Assembly (NCBI GenBank): GCA_032622095.1
Contig: CP136067.1
Coordinates: 126,703,030-126,767,029 of the forward strand
Direction: 5' to 3'
DNA length: 64,000 nucleotides
From: Siphonodentalium dalli
Lineage: Eukaryota; Mollusca; Scaphopoda; Gadilida; Siphonodentaliidae
A program made the position numbers and the translations under genes. This document shows, in pieces, positions 45,130 through 56,697 of the stretch (the first letter of the stretch is position 1; the number at the start of each line of letters is the position of its first letter). The notes below the pieces were generated by a model, which saw only the letters and a list, made by a program, of their open reading frames with translations, did no database searches and had not been told where the DNA came from.

Positions 45130-45600
45130 GGATACTGTACCCAAAATGTTGTTGTTGGTTTCTATAGTCTCTGAGTCGGAGAATAAGGTAACAATTTTTC
45201 CATTATTTGAAAGTTTGTTGAGTACGAAGTAGTGTTACGGATGGCAAATTTACCGGAATGCAAAAATACAAATTGTTGTCGAGTAATTTTTGTACAGTTT
45301 TCAACCAAATGTATCAAATAAAAGTTATATTATATATGCGTACTAGTGCCATGTACTTATTTATGTTATTGTATCGTCACTAGTCAGTGAGTGGCTTGAG
45401 TTTTCTCCCCGTATCAGCATAATGTTTCAAACGATCGTGTGTGCAATGGGTTTACTAATCCATCCCTCAATTATAATTTGATTACGTCTTGTACAAGGAA
45501 ATTCGTATTTTAATTTACGCCATTTTATGCCTCCAGCCATAAATTCAATTTATATTAAATTATTAACTTTTAAATTATTAAACTTTAAGATAGCCTATTA
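45130..45600. other. No gene recognised
   Basis: AT-rich. It starts with GGGATACTGTACCCAAAA, similar to the flank of the 31.98-kb foldback. No coding frame. Confidence 0.4.
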
Positions 45601-45967
45601 ACCTGAGCGTTTACAGAATACATCTTCGACTCAAATTACTTGGAACAACAACAACTCTAATGGCATATGTTAATTGTGTGGCAAGGAACCAGAAAGTTTG
45701 GAACACTTTATCCTAAAGTGTGATAAATTGGAGCAGTGTCGAACTGCAGCACTTTCAAACATCATGGCTGCATATCATACTTTATTTGGTGTACTATTTA
45801 CAAACTTAAGCGATGATGACCAGATGCAAGCCATTCTCGATATATGGAAGCAAGTGCAGTGCTCTGATGCGGATATAAGAAAGGAAGACATTGTCAGGCT
45901 GCAATCATTAACTGACAGATTGTGTTATACCCTCCACACACAAAGGATACAGCTCCTAAACTCATAA
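45601..45967 (+). pseudogene. 3' fragment of a non-LTR retrotransposon ORF2 (zinc knuckle and tail)
   Basis: CGKEPESLEHFILKC gives a C...H....C knuckle; an upstream Cys lies behind an in-frame TAA at about 45670. RIHLRLKLLGTTTTLMAYV in a shifted frame precedes it. The C-terminus RLQSLTDRLCYTLHTQR and the stop at 45965-45967 match the end of the relic at 60830-60917, so both are from one family. The RT domain is missing, a typical 5' truncation. Confidence 0.75.
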
Positions 45968-46150
45968 TATTATGTTCAAACTCTGTATATTTGTGGATGT
46001 GATACTTGGATCCATCAGTGAGGATTTTGTGGTTTTGTTTGTTTAACATTTAATATTTAACTGTATACACAGAATATCGCGTGGTTGATCTACGAGAGCG
46101 GTTCGACCAATAGAAGAAGAAGGAGATACACACAACACCCGAGTTCTGAT

Positions 46151-46288
46151 GTATCTATAGCATGTTTCAAGAGGCGGCCCCTGTGGTAGCTATAGCATGT
46201 TTCAAGAGGCGGCCCCTGAGGTATCTATATCATGTTTCAAGAGGCGGCCCCTGTGGTATCTATAGCATGTTTCAAGAGGCGGCCCCTG
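46151..46288. repeat. 35-bp minisatellite, four copies
   Basis: GTATCTATAGCATGTTTCAA followed by GAGGCGGCCCCTGTG repeats every 35 bp with only a few substitutions. Confidence 0.95.
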
Positions 46289-46610
46289 ATTGAAACCAGC
46301 TCATTGTGAATGTCTAACATATTATGTCAGCAATTTAGATATGAACTTGTAGACGTGCGTATATATGATTGTGGTAATCGACAATACACATCAGGTGAAT
46401 TGAAAGTTTCACGACATGTAGTGCTCTTACAATTAGCAGTGCACCAGATAATTATCTCTTTCCTCTTTCGGCAGTAATTTTACTGAATATCGGAAAAACA
46501 TATGCCTGGCGCTATTTATAACCATTATGGACCTCACTATTTTATGTTAAATGTTGTATGTAATATAGTTATTTCAATGAAGTAAAATATAAATACAATT
46601 GCACGTTTTA
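46289..46610. other. No gene recognised
   Basis: AT-rich spacer between two minisatellites; no motif. Confidence 0.45.
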
Positions 46611-46625
46611 ATTGAGGACCACCAT

Positions 46626-46722
46626 CTGTATGAGCCGAGGCCCGTATAAGCCAGGTCCATAACAACCGGTGGTCCGTAAAAGCCAAGGTCCCTATGAGCC
46701 GGGGTCCGTATGAGCCACATAC
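46626..46722. repeat. 16-17-bp degenerate tandem repeat
   Basis: About six units of CCGTATGAGCCGAGGT type. The small minus-strand frames across it (46537-46765) are repeat artefacts. Confidence 0.8.
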
Positions 46723-46779
46723 CATCGAATCGGATTGTTTTCCTTGAAATCTCCGAACCATACAAGAGGTAGGGATTGA

Positions 46780-48380
46780 GTACTTTTAATCTAATTGTGT
46801 TTGACTGACAGGTTCTGTGTGAGCATCATTGTCGTATATTGACACCGACAATAATGCTGTTCAGAGGACCTGCAGCCTTAAATTATTCAATTTACTCAGT
46901 CTTTTATATCATATACTTACATGTATACCATAGGGTGACATGGATTATGCTGTCTACTCTAATGTATTAAGTTGATTTCAAAGATGCTTCGCATTGGAAT
47001 ATGCTAAGATAAGTTAAGTAAACAGCACGTATATGACGATTTATAATTGTATCATATTTTTAAAATTTAATTCATCTACAAATGTGTTATTTCGCCTATA
47101 AATTATCCACGTATATTTGAAATTTAACGCATCCATAAATCAATTATTACGAAAATACATGACCCGTAAATTCCACGTATTTTCGAAATCGAATGTACAC
47201 GTAAATATCACGTAAATGTGGAAGAATACGTGTCCCACGTAAATCACACGTATATTTAAAATTTACATTATTTAGTATATGCGTATATCTATACATATAA
47301 TGGAAATAACGTGACGTTTACATGAAATTAAATTCAAAATTTCGTGCAGTGCGTGGTTTGGGAATATCACCGTCTTTTATATTTAATAGACATTCATCAA
47401 GATTTTCTGGATCTATCCAATGAGAACTATTGAGTTTCACACCATCTTCATAGCATATATATTCTGAAGAGTTACAATGTATTAAAAGAAGACAAAAACA
47501 GTGTGTTGTGTGCATCTTATGTTGAGTTAAATTTCTTATTACACGATTTAACATCATACGCCCATACGAAGAATATATAATGAAACAGTCAACTGAAAAT
47601 ATTACATATGTGGTGTTAAGATGTATGGTGGTCGCGTTCTGCTTGGAATTGGCTATAAACCATGACCGAGAACTAAGCTCAGCCCAATTTGTCATTTATC
47701 AATGGGAATGGCATGACCATTCTCAAACGTAGAATCTGTATGTATGGGTTGTTGTCATTCTAAATGAAAATATTAAGGATATTTCTTGAATCAAGAGAAA
47801 TTAAGTGTTCTCTCACGATCTCTATATATGATATGGATAATATAAAGTGTAAAATGTTTTTATTTTGCAGAAAATCTTGTTACTTGAAACCGGTGACATT
47901 TTAAAGACTTGTCATGTATATAAGTATAGACATTGTAGGTATAAATTTTAACTGACTGATGAGTCTTAAATTTTGTGTCACGTTAATCACGTGTACTAAA
48001 TTTCAGTAAGAAATTACAGACTATTTTGATAAATCCATTTTGAAATAAAAAGAATTTAAGTCAAAACGGGGGTCAATATGCCTTAATTGTCTCTGAAATT
48101 ATAAACTATTTTTTACCTTGTTAAGTTCTTTTTCTTCTTCAAAATATATGTCCATATGCAACGAATATCATTTATTATTATCCATCCCTTAACTAACACT
48201 TTCTAATTGGGCAAAAGCCGTCACATAATAATCCCGGAAAAAAGTCATGCAACTCCCGAAAGTCATATTGGATTCGCGAAAGTCATTTTGGACTCGAAAC
48301 TAGTCCAATATGAATTTTTTTTAAATTATCAGGACTGCGGGTGACGTTATTTGGATAAACATACAGATGGATAATAAAAA
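46780..48380. other. No gene recognised; ACGTAAAT-word patch
   Basis: 47050-47270 contains many CACGTAAAT / ACGTATATTT words. The minus-strand frame 47318-47695 (125 residues) has no motif I recognise. The rest is AT-rich. Confidence 0.4.
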
Positions 48381-48388
48381 TACACCGT

Positions 48389-48649
48389 ATAATTATTTAC
48401 TGAGAATATTCAAAATAGAAACAACTTTGCGATAAATCGAAAACATATTTCTGATAAATCGCCAACTGCGATTAATCGGAAATATTTGTGATTTATCGCA
48501 GATATATTGTTAAACGTGGGCACTAATGGGCTTGAACCATATAAGCATTATCAAACTTTAAACTGTTATATTGTTATCTTTCAACCAATATTCATTCTGA
48601 TTTCTTTTACAAGGCACCAAATAATTATTTACTGAGAATATTCAAAATA
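48389..48649. repeat. 29-bp direct repeat flanking 203 bp
   Basis: The same 29 bases, beginning ATAATTATTTACTGAGAATA, occur at 48389-48417 and 48621-48649. The second copy lies just outside the integrase element. It could be a target duplication or a short tandem event. Confidence 0.7.
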
Positions 48650-48668
48650 AACATACATGTATATGTTA

Positions 48669-48690
48669 CAGTCATTTCGTGAAATGACTG
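48669..48690. repeat. 22-bp palindrome at left element end
   Basis: Arms CAGTCATTTC and GAAATGACTG around GT. Identical arms recur at the right end of the element. Confidence 0.9.
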
Positions 48691-48785
48691 TGGGTTTCAG
48701 TTAGTTATATTCTTTACACAATCTGACTAATTTTAGTCAACTTGTGTAATTTCACTTGTAAACCGCTATAATTCACAGTAAAGTA

Positions 48786-49748
48786 AATGTCTGAAATATC
48801 TTATTTGCAATGATGATTACTTTAAGACAATAGAAGAATTCATAGTTGTCAATAAGTTATCAAACACGACGTCTCGTCATGAATACTACCTGCTCGACAA
48901 GTTTGAAATTCTTCAATGTGGTGATATTTCAGGAACTTATCAAGAAGCGCCAGACGTCCGATGAACTGCCCGTCTGCTATGCCAGCTAAGAAGACACCTT
49001 CGACATAATCAAGAGGGCCCATTTCGCAACTGGCATTGGCGGTAGAGATAGAATGATGAAGGAACTATCAGTGAAGTGCGCCAATATTATGATAGATGAT
49101 GTCGAGCTGTTCAAGTCGTTGTGTCAGGAGTGCCAGAAAAAGAGGAAACGTCCAATAACGAAGGGAGTAGTTCTGAAACCAATCCTGACGACGGAGTTCG
49201 CATCCAGAGGACAGATTGACCTTATTGACATGCAGTCCATGTGCCACAACAGTTTAAAGTGGATCATGGTGTATCAGGACAACATGACCAAGTTTTGTAT
49301 TCTACGACCACTGACTTACAAACAAGCCACTGTGGTAGCGTTCCAGCGAAATAGGAGACAATGTTGCTGCTCCCATTCCTCAAGTTGATCGCGGCCGTGG
49401 CGATCCGAGAAACATTCTCGGTGTGATTGTGTGTCGAGACGATAACAACATGTAAAAGATTGATCCCAGAAGTGGTGTCCTGAAACGAATCTATTCGCGA
49501 AACCAATTCAAAGTTTGTCCTGGACGACTTTGTCCTGGACGACTTCTGACTGACAAAGACATTGACCAAAGCACCGAACTTTCCCTCCGAAAGGCCGTTA
49601 CTCAATCTTAGATAAGTGGAGGACAAGGGTTCGTGAAATGTTCCTGTAATGGTCCAAACAAGTGTAAGACAAGAAGGTGTAAATGCTTAAATACGAAACT
49701 ACTCCGCAATTGCCGGTGCCACAACAGTTTGAGCTGCTCCAATAAGTA
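48786..49748 (+). pseudogene. KRBA2-like integrase gene, core deleted
   Basis: The N-terminal piece (frame near 48818) contains SRHEYYLLDKFEILQCGD. After a frame change near 48930 it reads EDTFDIIKRAHFATGIGGRD, then a zinc-binding CQECQKKRKRP. KGVVLKPILTTEFASRGQID and LIDMQS carry the first catalytic Asp of the integrase fold, and KWIMVYQDNMTKFCILRPL follows. At about 49354 the sequence jumps to VDRGRGDPRNILGVI, YSRNQFKVC and a Cys-rich C-terminus (KCSCNGPNKCKTRRCKC), ending SCSNK and TAA at 49746. The second Asp and Glu of the DDE triad lie in the missing middle. There are in-frame stops near 48988, 49455 and 49609. A 15-bp tandem duplication gives PGRLCPGRL near 49516. The family assignment is from memory of KRBA2-like proteins. 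Confidence 0.75.
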
Positions 49749-49919
49749 AGACTCTTGTGTTTGATACTACATGTGACTAATCATTTGAAACTATGTCATT
49801 GTATATTTTTATGTTTCTATAACATTTATGATTTATTATTATGAACAAATGTTTTTTTAATTAAATCAAGTCGCAACATTAAGATCACAATTGAAGTGCC
49901 CCGAACCAAAAACAGTGTT

Positions 49920-50060
49920 CAGTCATTTTGTGAAATGACTGGCCACTAATTTCAGTCATTTCATGAAATGACTGGAAATTTCAGTCACTTCATGAAATGA
50001 CTGACCTCCACAGTCATTTCACGAAATGACTGACAATTTTAGTCATTTCACGAATGACTA
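49920..50060. repeat. Array of five palindromes at right element end
   Basis: Palindromes with CAGTCATTTC-like arms at 49920-49941, 49953-49974, 49982-50003, 50011-50032 and a shortened one at 50041-50059, spaced about 30 bp. The third and fifth have single changes. Confidence 0.9.
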
Positions 50061-50088
50061 GTTTCACAATCTGATTGTAACATATACA

Positions 50089-50399
50089 AATATTCAAACA
50101 AACAGATTCAAATTGTCAAGAAATTTAGAGTTCCCTCTATTACAACAATGAGCACTGAGCCAGGAAGGCTATTATAGTTAAACTGCGGTTCACTCAGACC
50201 TTTCTTTATACCCATCATACATATCGCGTAAATAGTATGCAATTGTCGGAGTTCGTAGTTCGTACGCTGCATTATGTGAACAAAGCCAACTTATGTTCCA
50301 GAACCTGTTGTACAGTACGTAAATAGTGTGCGATAAGCAAAATACTCAACAATTGAAAGACCCCACTAATGAACTTTGGTTAATTAAAACTGACACCAT
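50089..50399. other. No gene recognised
   Basis: AT-rich spacer. It starts with AATATTCAAACAAACA, similar to AATATTCAAAATAAACA on the other side of the integrase element. Confidence 0.4.
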
Positions 50400-50885
50400 G
50401 TTGTTTGCCAAATACCGTTATAGCGTTCACTAATTCGATCAAAAGAATAGCAGACTCCCTAACTGGGCGATATGTTATGGCGACATGGTTCTCAAATCAC
50501 GTTTCGATGAAAATTGAAGAATATGATATATCGATCCTTTGTACAGGTACTTGTATGTTGTAGCCAACAAACTTGCGACTGACTCATCACAGGTCACTGC
50601 AAATTGATGCTCTCTTGCAGAGGAAATATCAATGATTAGCCATCGTTAATTTTCGGAGATTATAACATCTTGTCCCGTTCACATACAAACATAAACTAGA
50701 CAGTGCTAACAATATTCCAGGTTTATAAGCAAGTTAGGTCCAATTTCGCACAAAAAATATGTTGATAAATTTTCGAGGCTGAAACTTCCGTATACGTGAA
50801 TACCACCAGTCAAAGTACCTAATTGGGCACACGCTATAGCGTGTAAGCCGAGGCCGAGTACGGATCCAACATAAAATGTGTATAG
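50400..50885 (+). repeat. Dispersed repeat, inverted relative to 13690-14838
   Basis: The compact copy of the repeat found at 13.7-14.8 kb. It ends near CGAGTACGGATCC and contains the palindrome ACACGCTATAGCGTGT. No coding capacity. Confidence 0.7.
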
Positions 50886-52349
50886 TAGAGTCGCTTATGT
50901 CCGATTTTGGGCTCCCGTGGGAAAATCATTGACAACTATAGAGACCATGCTAATGAGCCAGTATATTGTCTATACTTCAGAACAAAAATTGTTAGACCCA
51001 CTGGGGTCGCGACTGGGTGATCTGATGACGTCACAAAGGTGGCCGCCATGCTCATTTTCTTAAGTTCGCTATTGTTGGATTTCATGATAAAAATACAATT
51101 GTGATATAAAATATATGACAATCCTTTTGTACAGTATATGGTGTGACGTCATGATACACTATAGGCCTTTTCTACTGAGGAGATGTCATGACAAGAACTA
51201 ACAACAACGCTTATATGCATCAATTGTCATTTGATATGGTAACCACCAATATTTCTCAATTAGTACTCCGGCTTAGAGCACAGAAGGTTAGACATTGGGA
51301 TGGTAACACGTGTCCCTCAAGCTAAGATGGAGGTCTATATATACTTTCTATTTTCACATAGAGAGTTGGGTTTTCTCTCCTCACTTAATATCAGAAAGTT
51401 TGAAGACATGACGCGTATGCAGTATAGAACATCCTTTAATTTGTATAAGAAATTAATGCTATGCGTATTTACTTAAAAGTAGCCGATTAACCTTATTCCC
51501 AATGGTGGAATGCCAGGGCGACATTTGGTGGTGTAACGGACACTGATTTTTTATTTTGACTGCCATTTTTGTAGCCACCTTGGATGAAATTGAACAGTTC
51601 TGTTGAAGTTTGATAATAATTCCGTGTGTGTCACGAATATTTCTTCCCCTCATTGAATTCCGCTCATTTCTTTAAATCTATTGCTAGAATATCGGATTAA
51701 TTTTTTTTATAAAATGCTATGGTTCGGCTGTCTAAAGTGGATTGTTGACAGATCGAACATGTTTTGTACAATAAAATTGGTGCACTTCATTGCTGAAGCA
51801 ATAAATACAAACTGAATTGCCACAATTCGCAGTCGCTCCCAAAAGGAAGGTCATTTACATGAGATTCTTGAAGTTTGCGCATATTTCCGTACTATTTCCG
51901 CTACTTTCGATTCGTGACTGGGTGATCATGTGGAGCGACGGCAGATTTGTGTTCGTTGGTGAATTTAAAATAAATTACCGAAATACAGTGAGATTTTCGA
52001 AGAACTGGAAAAATATACCTATGGAATGTTGTAGATTGGCATCTAGGGTATAAGAGATACAAACAGTTTTTAGTGAAAATATATTTTTTGTAGGAATACA
52101 GTTGAGTTCAAAATTGGTGACAACAATTTTCTGTTTCTTTTCTGACAATATGTTCACACTATAATTGCATCAAGCTGACTTATAGGAAAATGCAGCCATC
52201 TTGGACGCCATCTTGAATTACAAAAAATGCTCAAAGCGGATTTTAGCGGATTTTGGATATGTTATAGATGATATATTCCTCTTCAAAATGGTATACAAAC
52301 CAACTTAGTCCAATTTTTTCTAGGTCAAACCTTTTCTCGACCAGACTAT
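50886..52349. other. No gene recognised; scattered GGCGGCC-type words
   Basis: YY1-like cores are at about 51040 (GGTGGCCGCCATGCTC), 51555 and 52195 (GCAGCCATCTTGGACGCCAT). The frames 50878-51063 and 51817-52053 lack motifs. Confidence 0.4.
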
Positions 52350-52690
52350 TGGGGAGTTGGATGGCCGATTGGTTAGCGTGTTCGACTTCTGACCAGAGGT
52401 TTCACTTGGACCCCGGATCGATTAACCTCGATCCTCAACAAAACTAAAGTCGGGAGCTCCGAGCATACCTATATAAAGTGCCGTGAATGCCTCGCTGATG
52501 TGTCGTTAAGTGGCAATCCTCTCCTGTCCGGTGTTATGTACAGGGATGACACTGGTATGATCACACCGTCCCATAAGGTGGGGACGTAAATGGCTGTCCC
52601 GTCTACAACCACATGTGCACGATAAAGAACCCTACTGTGGGCAACGATCCACCGGTTAATGGCAAAAAATTCCTGTCAAAATCCCCCCCC
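52350..52690 (+). mobile_element. tRNA-derived SINE with conserved central domain
   Basis: The head GGGGAGTTGGATGGCCGATT followed by GGTTAGCG provides an A box, and GGATCGATTAACC near 52415 is a B-box-like segment. The body has GTGCACGATAAAGAACCC, a word I associate with the conserved core of molluscan SINEs. It ends in a C run. The length of about 340 bp fits such SINEs. Confidence 0.7.
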
Positions 52691-53956
52691 CCTTCGTTAG
52701 TTGATAGACATTTCAGGTGATGGTTTAATAGAGTTATCTCTCTTCAGTGGTGATGGTGCCACACATTCAAACTATGGAATGTATATAGTGTATATATGGG
52801 GTCGTGAGGTCGAAAAGGACATTTAAAATATTGGTGTAGTGCGGTGGTGGACTACATAAATACACAGAATTACCTCGTTACTCGTAAAGGAGGTTGCTCA
52901 TATGTGGGCGTAAAGAAGAAGCAAGTAAGTAAGTTGGTCGCTCGTGAGCTATCAGAAGATTTTATTATCCATCTTGCCTACATTATTTGTACGCTACACA
53001 TTGGTCTTAAAACTTCTAAATGGTTTGACCGTGTACGGGTATAGTCTAGGAGTTAGGTTACTCCCGTTGGTAATGGAAACATACATTACAAGTTAAATTG
53101 GCCCGTCTTCACGATGTTTGTCGATTTATATTAATACACTCCAAGAAAGTTCACCATGGATCATTGTGAACCAATCACCATGGATACTGGAGATCTACAG
53201 CGGGTTTAGTGAGGTCCCCGTGGTGTTGAGTGTTTTGCTGTTGCTACCCACTGTATCAGACCATGCACATGTGTGTGTGCAGTGGAAGTTTCAATGGGAC
53301 GTCTCCCTCATAACAGTCAATTGCACCATACTATCTGAGCAGGGATAAGTTACCACTCACACATTGAAACCTGTAGTCTGGTCCCTGCATACAGCAGCGT
53401 GCGTCTAAATTAGTTGCACATGACGTGTAGGTTGAATAAAACATGCATCATGGGAATTATATCTGCCATAATCAGGGGGGGGGGGGTCGGAAAAAAATTT
53501 CAGGCACGTATGGCATTTTTTCCCTTTCGATCATTTTTTGTACCCACCCAACCACCCCACCGCCATAATACGAAATATTCGCAATCTCGACAAAAATCAA
53601 TCTCTACCAGAGTTAACTCTGTCACGGCCCCAGTTAAATTGCTGTCTGATATTAAATTAATCTAATAATATCACCGAATTAATGCGCGACATATCACAGA
53701 AAACAATTGAATTCATCATCAAAAATCAATGGTTTTGCTATTATTTATTTAGCCTATTTGTTTTAGCTAATTTCAATGTTTAAATTTCTGTTTTTTCAAC
53801 TGGTCTGGTCTTGTCTTATCTTATTTTGTTTTTGTTTGAACGGTAATCATAATTAATTTCATTCACAATTAACGTTATAACCGCGAAATTCTAATAGATT
53901 GCCGAAATAAAATAATCTAATTAGGAAAAATACTGAAGAAAAGTAAAGAGAGCACA
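52691..53956. other. No gene recognised
   Basis: The frames 52844-53044, 53118-53348 and 53414-53665 have no motif, and the last runs over a 13-G homopolymer at about 53475. AT-rich elsewhere. Confidence 0.4.
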
Positions 53957-54018
53957 CAAGTTGAGTAGCAACAACAGCAACAACAACAACAACATCATCA
54001 ACAATAATAGCAACAATA
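53957..54018. repeat. (CAA)n-type microsatellite
   Basis: AGCAACAACAGCAACAACAA and further CAA/CAT triplets, imperfect. Confidence 0.9.
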
Positions 54019-54440
54019 ACGTAGGGTCGTAGGCTACGTAGCCTTCGATCCTAGGTCTTCAATTTTGAAGATCCATCGGAGATCATTAAAGGCCGCTCGG
54101 CAGTCTTCGGGGAATAATCAATATTGAAGATGTACATCCTTGCGGTTTACGGCTGCAACAATATGAAAACTTACTAACTTGATCCTTTCGTTGGTATTGG
54201 AACTCAACCAATATTACTCATTGTTATCACAATGTATATTGTGTATTCTAGGGAAGGAACTGGTTGTTTCGCATCTTATGGACCATTTCCGAGCGTATAA
54301 CGTCCCGCCAACACAATCTTCACGGTCTATATGGATGGCCCGGACCGGTCAGTCCAGGCGGGAGACCAACAGCCACTTATAGGACGAGCCAAATCACAGG
54401 TACATGTATATAACTGAAATCTCAGTGGCGGTGTGATTCC
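54019..54440. other. No gene recognised
   Basis: A small palindromic GGCTACGTAGCC is near 54032. The frame 54179-54382 has no motif. Confidence 0.4.
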
Positions 54441-54449
54441 TGAAGTATA

Positions 54450-54965
54450 TTAATGTGCAAATTCTATAAGTCTAAAAGAGGGATAACTACGACAAAAATG
54501 GTCGCATCGGACCGAATGGCTTGTATTGTCATGCAAATAATCTACAATCCAAAGTTGATAGTAATAAAAAAACAGCACAAGACACTATAAAGTTATCATC
54601 TAAACTTAGTCCATAAACTCCGCATCGTTAATGGGCAAAGTTCATTCAAAACTGATCAGACCAAACCCACATTCGACCTTGACCTGGCTCTCCATGTGAA
54701 TAATTCCCTTACCAAATTCGAAAGTAATTCGATAATATAATGTAAGTTGTCACCTGGACACCAAAATAATCTACAAATTGTAAGTCGAAAAGGGGGATTA
54801 TTGTGTCAGATATAGTTGGACCGGACCCAAATTCAAACTTGACCGGTACGTTCTCATAATTATGTAAACCTTATATTACCAAACATTTCATAAAAATCGG
54901 CCAAATATTATTCAAGTCATAATCCGGAAAAAAAATTGTTTCGGACGGACGCCGCTCATTTATAT
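54450..54965 (+). repeat. Diverged dispersed repeat with internal duplication
   Basis: Two similar halves share ATAATCTACAA, AAAGTTG/TAAGTTG and GGACC-type words (near 54500-54560 and 54760-54840). The end, CATTTCATAAAAATCGGCCA to TTTCGGACGGACG, is a pattern common in short repeats of marine invertebrates. No class assigned. Confidence 0.4.
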
Positions 54966-55588
54966 GGACTTTCGGGACAAAATTAGGCTCATTTATGTTA
55001 CATCATTGTACTTTTGTGAGGATCGTTATACACTTGACGCTGATACATACGTCAAATACTTTTGTATGCATGATTTATGCCACAAGAAGACTGTTGTGAG
55101 CATTACTCTTTAAAAAGCACTTCTACAAACATCTCCGTTATTTCGGCAATAATCCTAGCTTCAATCAAAATCTAGCGTGGCACGTGTTACTGCGATTTAT
55201 TACCAATCGCTATCTAATCGTGAACCCCGATTAAGTATCTTTCGCCATCCAATCGTGTGCGTATTGGCAGCCCTAGCTGTGAACGAAGTGCAATGTAATA
55301 ACGATTTTCAAAAGAATTTTACCCTAACATAAAATGAAACAATTGGAAACCTCGTTGGTCGTACAATTCACCAGAAGCGTGATAAATATTCAAGTTTAGT
55401 TATAAAGTGATATGTGTTCAAACTGTCATACTTACATTCAAAGTTTTTAAATGTTGGCAGGAATTTGGTATTATGGAGAACGAATCCTGTTGGAGATATA
55501 CTGAATTTCTTCGTACAACTTGGGCAGATTATATTTAGTACATTTCAGTCCGTACTTATTGTGCGATAAGCAAAACACACAACACGCT
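54966..55588. other. No gene recognised
   Basis: AT-rich sequence before the satellite; no motif. Confidence 0.4.
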
Positions 55589-55589
55589 A

Positions 55590-56470
55590 TATTGTGTTCA
55601 TCAACACGGTGGTGGCAATATATTACAAAAGTCACATATAGCCGCGATGAATGTTCATGTAGCTACGATGAAGGTTCATGCTATGACTCTGAGTATATTA
55701 TGATTAAGTGTAAAGACTCATGTAGACTCGTGTAGAAAACCCATATAAGAACAGTATAGTTCTGCATGTAACTTCATGCTATGACTCTGAGTATATTATG
55801 ATTAAGTGAACTAATGTCGAGCCACATAGCCACGATGAAGGTACATGTAGAAAACCCATATAAGACTCGTGTAAAAAAAACCCACATAAGACTCGTGTGA
55901 AGACTCGTGTAGAAAACCCATATAAGAACAGTATAGTTCTGCATGTAACTGCATACTATGACTCTGAGTATATTATGACGAAGTGAACTAATGTCGATCC
56001 ACATAGCCACAATGAAGGTACACGTAGAAAACAAATATAAGACTCGTGTAGAAAAACAGCATAGTTCTGCATGTAACTTCATGCTATTACCCGGAGGTAC
56101 TGTGTCCTCATATAAGACTCGTGTAAAGACTCATATAGACTCGTGTAGAAAACCCATATAAGAACAGCATAGTTCTGCATGTAACTTCATGCTATGACTC
56201 GCAGTATATTGTGAAGTGAACTAATGTCGACCCACATAGCCACGATGAATGTACATGTAGAAAACCAATATAAGACTCGTGTAGAAAACCCATACAAGAA
56301 CAGTATAGTTATGCTTGCAACTTCATGCTATGACTCTGAGTATAGTATGACGAATTGAACAAATGTCGATCCACATAGCCACAATGAAGGTACGTGTAGA
56401 AAACCCATATACGACTCGTGTAAAAAAACAGCATAGTTCTGCATGTAACTTCATGCTATTACCCGGAGGT
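55590..56470. repeat. Satellite array with 119-173-bp units
   Basis: CAGTATAGTTCTGCATGTAA-like anchors at 55756, 55929, 56048, 56167, 56301 and 56431. Each is followed by CTTCATGCTATGACTC and, in most units, CCACATAGCCACGATGAAGG. The 102- and 86-residue minus-strand frames across it simply read the repeat. Confidence 0.85.
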
Positions 56471-56697
56471 ACTGTGTTCTTATTGCAATGTGTTGACACT
56501 GGATCCAATAATGCCGCGAACCTACCAATTCCTCTTGCAGCAAATGAGGAGTGCCATATGGTTAGTGCCATTACCCGCTTCATTTGGTATCACATGTGCA
56601 TTATTGATTCAACCAGTCCAGCCGTTAACCGAAAACTCTCATAATTAAACAAAACCAAATGTATAACATACCATACGTGAACATGTTCCCTCTTAGT
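56471..56697. other. No gene recognised
   Basis: Spacer between two repeat arrays. Confidence 0.5.

Larger units (their letters stand above)
48659..50088 (+). mobile_element. Integrase-type DNA transposon relic (KRBA2-like / Ginger-like)
   Basis: The inverted ends TGTATATGTTACA (48659-48671) and TGTAACATATACA (50076-50088) start TG and end CA, as in integrase-mobilised elements. Just inside each end lie palindromes with arms CAGTCATTTC and GAAATGACTG: one on the left, five on the right. Between them is a decayed plus-strand gene for an integrase-family protein (48786-49748). A target duplication is not clear: TACA on the left and AATA on the right do not match. The central catalytic region is deleted, so the copy is non-autonomous. 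Confidence 0.7.

Noticed and set aside
44897-46288. CRISPR-like spaced repeats
   Set aside because: The 33-bp and 35-bp units are contiguous without unique spacers, and the genome is eukaryotic; these are minisatellites.
47318-47695. 125-residue minus-strand frame
   Set aside because: No recognisable motif and AT-rich codon use like the surroundings; probably chance.
48389-48649. 29-mers as LTRs of a small LTR element
   Set aside because: Too short, with no primer-binding site or polypurine tract around the 203-bp interval.
49920-50060. CRISPR-like palindromic repeats
   Set aside because: Repeats are palindromes with short, partly similar spacers at the end of an integrase-type transposon; no cas genes.
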